Below are positions 1-4,454 of a DNA stretch of 6,868 nt, piece after piece. The notes under the pieces were generated by a model that was given only the letters and a program-made list of their open reading frames with translations, was not told the DNA's origin and did no database searches. The position numbers and the translations under genes are program-made. The stretch is from contig KL569405.1 in the NCBI GenBank assembly GCA_000715685.1, forward strand, positions 8,863 through 15,730, in the 5' to 3' direction. Numbering within the stretch: position 1 is the first letter of the stretch; each line of letters starts with the position of its first letter. Origin of the DNA: Streptomyces lilacinus. Lineage in GTDB: Bacteria > Actinomycetota > Actinomycetes > Streptomycetales > Streptomycetaceae.

Positions 1-19
1 AGATGTGTATAAGAGACAG
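1..19. other. Nextera/Tn5 mosaic-end adapter at contig edge (artefact)
   Basis: The first 19 bases, AGATGTGTATAAGAGACAG, are an exact match to the Tn5 transposase mosaic end that every Nextera library fragment carries. The sequence changes directly to a LacI-family reading frame at base 20. It is in the orientation expected at the left edge of a fragment, with adapter first and genome after. It should be treated as library sequence left on the end of an assembled contig, not as genomic DNA or a resident transposon. Confidence 0.97.
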
Positions 20-167
20 CATGGCGGCGGGTCGCGTCCGGTAGCCGGCCCTTGCCGTTGAGCGCGTCGGAGACGGTCGTGATCGAAACCCCGGCGGCGG
101 CGGCCACGTCCCGGATGCCCGCCCGTCCTTGCCGGCTGCCCCGGCGGGATGTCTCAGCCCGGCTCAC
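20..167 (-). CDS. LacI-family transcriptional regulator, N-terminal fragment
   Basis: Only the DNA-binding end of this gene is present; the rest lies beyond the adapter at base 19. The minus-strand product contains GIRDVAAAAGVSITTVSDAL followed by NGKGRLPDATRRH. This is the LacI/GalR helix-turn-helix (AxxAGVSxxTVS) and the start of the hinge-helix approach, after a basic tail rich in Arg and Ser. Family members are dimeric repressors that usually sense sugars or nucleosides through a C-terminal periplasmic-binding-like domain, which is missing here, so no ligand can be inferred. I chose the GTG at 167-165 because AGGGAAG lies about 7 bases upstream of it. An in-frame ATG at 191-189 would add MTAAGKHQ but has no clear ribosome site and lies almost at the predicted transcription start. 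The gene diverges from pat. In Streptomyces a LacI-type regulator commonly sits at this place, without a demonstrated link to cyd. Confidence 0.88.
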
Positions 168-200
168 CTGGTGCTTCCCTGCTGCTGTCATGGCAGGCCG

Positions 201-229
201 ATAGTAGGGCTCGGTTGGTCCTTTGGCAG
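201..229 (-). promoter_or_regulatory. Candidate promoter of the LacI-family gene
   Basis: Read on the minus strand, a -35-like CTGCCA (229-224) is separated by 17 bases from a -10-like TACTAT (206-201), which fits the TAnnnT pattern of Streptomyces housekeeping promoters. Transcription would start near 194. That gives a leader of about 27 bases before the GTG at 167, or an almost leaderless transcript for the ATG at 191. This is inferred from hexamer similarity only. Confidence 0.35.
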
Positions 230-437
230 GGCACCGCATTTGACTGTTGACAGGCACGTTTCTGCTGCGCCGATTTCGATCAATGATCATGGAATCGCAG
301 GTAGTTGAGGCCTTGGGTGGGGTGTCGTCGGCCTCTGGCATATCCACGCCTGGTGAATGGTCCAGGTCTCGAAGAGGTCTCAACTCACCTTCACGAGGGA
401 CGCGCGCCAGGGCGCTCGCCAGGGCGTGCGACCTGTT

Positions 438-451
438 GAGGAGCGCTCCCA
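438..451. promoter_or_regulatory. CebR/CelR-like LacI-family operator candidate
   Basis: The sequence GAGGAGCGCTCCCA contains the perfect 10-bp palindrome GGAGCGCTCC (440-449). It matches 12 of 14 positions of TGGGAGCGCTCCCA, the operator I recall for CebR/CelR, LacI-family cellobiose repressors of actinomycetes. It lies in the divergent region between a LacI-family gene and pat, about 75 bases before the pat start. It could bind the neighbouring regulator, CebR itself, or nothing; a GC-rich 10-bp palindrome can occur by chance in such DNA. Both mismatches are in the outer left arm. Confidence 0.35.
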
Positions 452-525
452 CAACTCTGGACGCCGCCCGGGGCAATCCTCATAAGGTGTGAGGTATTCA
501 CGTCAGAGGTGGAGGAGGACCAGCG

Positions 526-1605
526 GTGACCGAGAAGACCCCGAAGCTGCGTGCGGCGCTCGACAGTGTGCCGACCTACAAGCCGGGCAAGCCGGCGGCG
601 CCCGGCGGGCCCGTCGCGTACAAGCTCTCCTCCAACGAGAACCCCTACCCGCCCCTGCCGGGCGTGCTGGAGAGCGCTGTCTCAGCGGCGGCCTCCCTCA
701 ACCGCTACCCGGACATGGCCTGTGCCGGCCTGATGGCCGAGCTCGCCGAGCGCTTCGACGTGCCGCTGACCCACCTGGCCACCGGCACGGGCTCGGTCGG
801 CGTCGCCCAGCAGCTGGTCCAGGCTACGGCGGGCCCCGGCGACGAGGTCGTCTACGCCTGGCGCTCCTTCGAGGCGTACCCGATCATCACCCAGGTCTCG
901 GGGGCCACCCCGGTGCAGGTCCCGCTGACCGAGGGCGCGGTGCACGACCTGGACGCGATGCTGGCCGCGATCACCGACCGGACCCGACTGATCTTCGTCT
1001 GCAACCCCAACAACCCCACGGGCACCGTGGTGCGCCGGGCCGAGCTGGAGGCCTTCCTCGACCGGGTGCCCTCCGACGTGCTGATCGTCCTCGACGAGGC
1101 GTACCGCGAGTTCATCCGGGACGAGGACGTCCCCGACGGCATCGACCTCTACCGCGACCGGCCGAACGTGTGCGTGCTGCGGACGTTCTCGAAGGCGTAC
1201 GGCCTCGCCGGACTGCGGGTCGGCTTCGCGGTCGCACACGAGCCGGTGGCGGCGGCGCTGCGCAAGACGGCGGTGCCCTTCGGGGTGAGCCAGGTGGCCC
1301 AGGACGCGGCGGTCGCCTCGCTGCGCAGCGAGGACGCGCTGCGCGAGCGGGTGGACGCGCTGGTGGCCGAGCGGTCGCGGGTGGTCCGGGGGCTGACGGA
1401 GCAGGGCTGGACGGTGCCGGGGTCGCAGGCCAACTTCGTGTGGCTGCCGCTGGGGGAGCGCGCGGCGGACTTCGCCGGGGCGTGCGAGCGGGCCGGCGTG
1501 GTCGTACGGCCGTTCCCGGGCGAGGGCGTGCGCGTGACGATCGGTGAGACGGAGGCGAACGACCTCTTCTTGAAGACGGCCGAGGAGTTCCGCAAGGAGC
1601 TGTAG
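526..1605 (+). CDS. pat: PLP-dependent aminotransferase, Pat/HisC2 type (putative phenylalanine aminotransferase)
   Basis: This 359-residue cytoplasmic enzyme belongs to the fold-type I PLP aminotransferases, histidinol-phosphate/aromatic subfamily. It moves amino groups between glutamate/2-oxoglutarate and aromatic 2-oxo acids, or acts on histidinol phosphate. The domain is complete: SSNENP at residues 35-40, NPNNPTG at 160-166, DEAY at 190-193 with the Asp that contacts the pyridine nitrogen, the Schiff-base lysine K223 in [10 protein letters not shown] with phosphate-binding R231, and C-terminal R336 in VRVTIG, expected to bind the substrate carboxylate. The length is normal for the family. 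The start is GTG at 526, with GGAGGAGG ending 7 bases upstream. The name pat follows the Streptomyces gene at this locus. The histidine-pathway hisC normally sits in the his operon, and no his gene is visible here. Sequence alone cannot separate phenylalanine from histidinol-phosphate specificity. It ends before a strong hairpin, so it is probably transcribed apart from cyd. Confidence 0.93.
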   Translation: MTEKTPKLRAALDSVPTYKPGKPAAPGGPVAYKLSSNENPYPPLPGVLESAVSAAASLNRYPDMACAGLMAELAERFDVPLTHLATGTGSVGVAQQLVQATAGPGDEVVYAWRSFEAYPIITQVSGATPVQVPLTEGAVHDLDAMLAAITDRTRLIFVCNPNNPTGTVVRRAELEAFLDRVPSDVLIVLDEAYREFIRDEDVPDGIDLYRDRPNVCVLRTFSKAYGLAGLRVGFAVAHEPVAAALRKTAVPFGVSQVAQDAAVASLRSEDALRERVDALVAERSRVVRGLTEQGWTVPGSQANFVWLPLGERAADFAGACERAGVVVRPFPGEGVRVTIGETEANDLFLKTAEEFRKEL

Positions 1606-1644
1606 TTGTAGCCGTCGCGGCCCCCGGGCCGCCTGATGGCCGTG

Positions 1645-1679
1645 AGCGCCGTGCGCCCCCTCCGGGGGTGCACGGCGCT
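1645..1679 (+). terminator. Intrinsic-type terminator hairpin after pat
   Basis: AGCGCCGTGC (1645-1654) pairs with GCACGGCGCT (1670-1679). The stem continues through a G-U pair and CCCCC/GGGGG to the loop TCC at 1661-1663, giving 16 pairs without a bulge. There is no real U-tract after it (TCGCGTTCTCC), as is common for Streptomyces terminators. A smaller hairpin, GCGGCCC/GGGCCGC, lies at 1617-1632 just after the pat stop. The structure insulates the Rex-controlled cyd operon from pat transcription. Confidence 0.8.
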
Positions 1680-1719
1680 TCGCGTTCTCCGCTAGGGCCG
1701 AAGGGGGCACCCCGCCTGC

Positions 1720-1746
1720 TTGTCCGAAAAACAGGTGCGCCATAAT
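1720..1746 (+). promoter_or_regulatory. Candidate cydA promoter
   Basis: A -35-like TTGTCC at 1720-1725 and a -10-like CATAAT at 1741-1746 (5 of 6 matches to TATAAT) are spaced 15 bases apart, slightly short. Transcription would start near 1753, so the Rex operator at 1756-1771 would cover the first transcribed bases, a position suited to repression. From memory, the S. coelicolor cyd operon has two promoters, one of them Rex-controlled. A second possible promoter nearer cydA (CATACA at 1803-1808) is too weak to call. The predicted leader is about 110 bases. Confidence 0.5.
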
Positions 1747-1755
1747 GCTTGTGAA

Positions 1756-1771
1756 TGTGAACGCGTTCACA
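1756..1771. promoter_or_regulatory. Rex operator (ROP) of the cyd operon
   Basis: TGTGAACGCGTTCACA is a perfect 16-bp palindrome and matches the Streptomyces Rex consensus TGTGAACnnnTTCACA within its known tolerance (arms TGTGAA/TTCACA, four-base centre). Rex is a dimeric Rossmann-fold repressor that binds when NADH/NAD+ is low and is released by NADH when respiration is limited. The S. coelicolor cyd operon is one of its founding targets. Placement just after the candidate -10, and about 95 bases before the cydA start, supports repression of the whole operon. An additional half-site, TTGTGAA, touches it at 1749-1755. The rex gene is not in the window. Confidence 0.93.
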
Positions 1772-1817
1772 AGCGCGCGTTTATGTCCCTCTTTATCTGG
1801 CTCATACAGGGGCAAAA

Positions 1818-1845
1818 CGCCGGTGGCGTCGGTCGCCGGTGACGC
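1818..1845 (+). repeat. Short repeat and possible hairpin in the cydA leader
   Basis: CGCCGGTG occurs twice, at 1818-1825 and 1834-1841, with a 16-base period. GCGTC (1826-1830) can pair with GACGC (1841-1845), and GGCG (1825-1828) alternatively with CGCC (1834-1837). Either stem would end 9 or more bases before the AGGAG ribosome site of cydA at 1854-1858. The stems are short, and in GC-rich DNA such pairings are frequent, so a regulatory role is unproven. Confidence 0.3.
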
Positions 1846-1866
1846 AAGAGGCAAGGAGAGACCCCA

Positions 1867-3412
1867 GTGAATCTGGCCCTGGCTCCCGAGACGCTCGCCC
1901 GTTGGCAATTCGGCATCACGACCGTCTACCACTACCTCTTCGTACCGCTGACGATCAGCCTGGCCGCGATCACGGCCGGCCTCGAGACGGCCTGGGTCCG
2001 TACGGGCAAGGAGAAGTACTTCCACGCCACGAAGTTCTGGGGGAAGCTCTTCTTGATCAACATCGCGATGGGCGTGGTCACCGGCATCGTGCAGGAGTTC
2101 CAGTTCGGCATGAACTGGTCGGACTACTCGCGCTTCGTCGGCGACGTCTTCGGTGCGCCGCTCGCGATGGAGGCGCTGCTGGCCTTCTTCTTCGAGTCCA
2201 CCTTCATCGGATTGTGGATCTTCGGCTGGGACAAGCTGCCCAAGAAGATCCACTGCGCCTGCATCTGGATCGTGTCCCTCGGCACCATCCTCTCCTCGTA
2301 CTTCATCCTGGCCGCGAACTCCTGGATGCAGCACCCCGTCGGCTACACCGTCGACAAGGCGACCGGCAAGGCGCAGCTCACCGACATCTGGGCCGTGCTG
2401 ACGCAGAACACCACGCTGGTCGTCGTCTTCCACACCCTCACCGCCGCCTTCCTCACCGGAGCCGCCTTCGTCGTCGGCGTCGCCTCCTTCCACCTCTGGC
2501 GCGCCAAGCGGGCGCAGCTCAGGGGCGAGGAGCTCGGCGAGAAGCGGCGCCGGCAGATCCCGGCGATGCTGCTCTCGCTGAGGGTGGGTCTGGTCGTGGC
2601 GGTGATCGCCGGCCTGGGCACGGCGATCAGCGGCGACGAGCTCGGCAAGGTGATGTTCGAGCAGCAGCCCATGAAGATGGCGGCCGCCGAGGCCCTGTGG
2701 GAGACCCAGTCACCGGCGCCGTTCTCGGTCTTCGCGGTCGGCGACGTGTCCAAGGGGCACAACAGCGTCGAGATCGAGATCCCCGGCCTGCTCTCCTTCC
2801 TCGCCCACAACAACTTCTCCGACGCCGTCCCCGGCATCAACGACATCGCCGCGCAGGAGGCCGCGCGCTACGGCGGCGACCCGGAGGACTACATCCCCAG
2901 CATCTTCATGACCTTCTGGGGCTTCCGCCTCATGATCGGTTTCGGGATGACCTCCTTCGTCGCGGGTCTCATCGGGCTGTGGACCACGCGCCGGAAGCTG
3001 TGGCTGGCGCCCGAGCTCCGGCCCGGCGAGGGCGAGATCCCGCGTCTGATGCTCACCAGGACGCGCGAGATGAACCCCTTCCTCACCAAGTGGTCCTGGC
3101 GCGTGGGCATCCTGACCATGGGCTTCCCCCTGATCGCCAACTCCTTCGGCTGGATCTTCACCGAGATGGGCCGCCAGCCCTGGGCCGTCTACGGGCTGAT
3201 GAAGACCGGCAACGCGGTCTCGCCGGGCGTCGGCCAGGGCGAGGTCATCACCTCCATGGCGGTCTTCACCGCGCTGTACGCGGTCCTCGCCGTGGTCGAG
3301 GTCAGGCTGCTGCTGAAGTACGGCAAGGCCGGTCCGGACACGGACGAGCAGCTGTCTCTTATACACCGACGCCGCGGCGGACGCCGACAAGCCGATGACC
3401 TTCGCGTACTGA
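1867..3412 (+). CDS. cydA: Cytochrome bd quinol oxidase subunit I (CydA), frame broken by adapter sequence near the C-terminus
   Basis: CydA carries hemes b558, b595 and d and oxidises membrane quinol while reducing oxygen to water. It is a polytopic membrane protein. The start is GTG at 1867, with AGGAG 8 bases upstream. Visible key residues by alignment from memory with E. coli: H22 (H19) in VYHYLFVPLT, E102 and E110 (E99, E107), H189 (H186) in FHTLTAAF, the Q-loop quinol site around KMAAAEALWETQ, M356 (M393) in RLMIGFG, and GRQPW at 435-439. The Q-loop appears to lack the long insertion of the E. coli type. The frame is sound for 495 residues, to CAG at 3349-3351. Fifteen adapter bases follow, and the native tail DAAADADKPMTFAY resumes in the next frame, ending at TGA 3410-3412. 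Reading through without correction gives a false 534-residue product that overlaps cydB. About 509 native residues are visible; some are missing at the junction, with a deleted length of 2 modulo 3. cydB starts 28 bases later. Confidence 0.93.
3352..3366. other. Nextera adapter remnant inside cydA (assembly artefact)
   Basis: CTGTCTCTTATACAC equals the first 15 of the 19 bases of the reverse-complement Tn5 mosaic end. The left flank is conserved CydA sequence in frame 1, and the right flank encodes the conserved end DADKPMTFAY in frame 2. There is no 9-bp target duplication (flanks GACGAGCAG and CGACGCCGC differ), so it is not a transposition product. It looks like untrimmed read-through adapter at a contig end that was then joined to the next contig with native bases lost. 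Confidence 0.95.
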
Positions 3413-3440
3413 CGCGCCGGCGGAACGGAGAACTCCGACC

Positions 3441-4438
3441 ATGCACCTCCACGACTTCTGGTTCCTGCTGATAGCCGTCCTGTGGATCGGCTACTTCTTC
3501 CTCGAGGGATTCGACTTCGGCATCGGCGTCCTGACCAGGACCCTCGCCAAGGACCGCACCGAACGTCGCGTGCTGATCAACACGATCGGTCCCGTGTGGG
3601 ACGGCAACGAGGTCTGGATGATCACCGCCGCCGGTTCGACCTTCGCCGCCTTCCCCGACTGGTACGCCACGCTCTTCAGCGGCTTCTACCTCCCCCTGCT
3701 CGCCGTCCTGGTCTGCCTGATCGTGCGCGGCGTCGCCTTCGAGTACCGCCACAAGCGGCCCGAGGAGCGCTGGCAGCGCAACTGGGAGTGGGCGATCTTC
3801 TGGTGCTCGCTGCTGCCCGCCTTCCTGTGGGGGGTCGCCTTCGCCGACATCGTGCGCGGCGTGCCGATCGGGCCGGACAAGAACTTCACGGGCGGCGTGC
3901 TCGACCTCTTCAGCCCGTACGCGCTGCTGGGCGGCCTGTTCACCGTCGTGCTCTTCACCTTCCACGGCGCGGTCTTCGCCGCGCTCAAGACCGTCGGCGA
4001 CATCCGCCACCGGGCGCGGGCGCACGCCCTCCGTTACGGCGCCGGTGCCGTCGTACTCGGCGCCTCCTTCCTGGCCTGGACCCAGGCCGCGTACGGCCTG
4101 TCTCTTATACACCGGCCGTCGTCGCGGTGGTCGCGCTGCTCGGGGCGCTGGCCCTCACCCGGGCCGGGCGGGAGGGCTGGGCGTTCGCCCTGTCCGGGCT
4201 GACGGTCGCCGCCTCCTTCACGATGATCTTCCTCGCCCTCTTCCCGGACGTCATGCCGTCGTCGACCGATCCCGCCTGGAACCTGACGGTGACCAACGCC
4301 GCCTCCAGCCCCTACACGTTGAAGATCATGACGTGGGTCGCGGCCTTCACGACCCCGCTGATCATGGGCTACCAGGCCTGGACCTACTGGGTGTTCCGCA
4401 AGCGGATCGGCACCCAGCACATCCCGGCCGCCCACTGA
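3441..4438 (+). CDS. cydB: Cytochrome bd quinol oxidase subunit II (CydB), frame broken by adapter sequence
   Basis: CydB is the second membrane subunit of cytochrome bd; it binds no heme in most members but is required for the heterodimer and its proton path. The start is ATG at 3441 with GGAG at 3427-3430. Residues 1-219 read correctly: EGFDFG at 22-27 (D25) and WDGNEVWM at 53-60 (D54) match the conserved acidic motifs of the N-terminal helices, followed by RGVAFEYR and long hydrophobic segments. At 4098-4112 adapter bases interrupt the gene. The C-terminal part continues in another frame from about 4115, with AVVAVVALLGALAL, FPDVMPSS, PYTLKIMTWV and a basic end YWVFRKRIGTQHIPAAH, stopping at TGA 4436-4438. 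This gives 219 plus 107 native residues, close to the roughly 330-340 I expect for Streptomyces CydB, so a short loop of perhaps ten residues is missing. Uncorrected translation gives a false 253-residue protein ending in adapter-coded SLIHR plus frameshifted residues. cydCD follows after 16 bases. Confidence 0.92.
4098..4112. other. Nextera adapter remnant inside cydB (assembly artefact)
   Basis: The same 15 bases as in cydA, CTGTCTCTTATACAC, appear between codons for FLAWTQAAYG and AVVAVVALLG of CydB. The reading frame changes across it by an amount implying that the native bases lost number 1 modulo 3. The flanks GCGTACGGC and CGGCCGTCG show no target duplication. It has the same orientation and the same truncation as the cydA copy, which points to one shared assembly or trimming fault. 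Confidence 0.95.
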
Positions 4439-4454
4439 CGCGGGCGACACGGTC

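Larger units (their letters stand above)
192..525. other. Divergent intergenic region between lacI-type gene and pat
   Basis: This stretch of about 330 bases has no convincing gene. An open frame over 247-492 starts at TTG, lacks a ribosome site and encodes a protein with no recognisable motif, so I do not call it. A TTGACA hexamer at 247-252 faces pat but has only weak -10 matches (around 270-277). Nearer to pat, CATAAG at 481-486 could serve as a weak -10. A palindrome at 438-451 is listed separately. The pat ribosome site GGAGGAGG is at 511-518. Confidence 0.5.

Noticed and set aside
247..492. Open frame of 81 codons in the lacI-pat intergenic region
   Set aside because: It has a TTG start, no ribosome site, no recognisable motif and no typical GC third-position bias. 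Its start codon is part of a TTGACA hexamer.
488..502. Second Rex-like site TGTGAGGTATTCACG upstream of pat
   Set aside because: The half-sites TGTGA and TCACG are one base closer than in the real operator and the inner bases do not match, so it is unlikely to bind Rex well.
489..1547. Plus-strand frame of 352 codons overlapping pat
   Set aside because: It is an out-of-frame Arg/Gly-rich translation of pat with no family motifs; the frame starting at 526 holds all the aminotransferase motifs.
682..2493. Long minus-strand open frame of about 600 codons across pat and cydA
   Set aside because: It is the shadow of two strongly supported plus-strand genes in high-GC DNA. It crosses the terminator and the Rex operator and encodes a low-complexity Arg/Gly/Glu-rich product.
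3352..4112. Possible pair of natural Tn5-like or miniature element ends inside cydA and cydB
   Set aside because: Both pieces have the same orientation and the same 15-base truncation, lack target duplications, and match a sequencing adapter exactly. Native codons are lost on joining, which does not fit transposition.
3189..4112. Minus-strand open frame beginning MYKRQ
   Set aside because: The first residues are translated from the adapter, and the rest is antisense to cydB and cydA.
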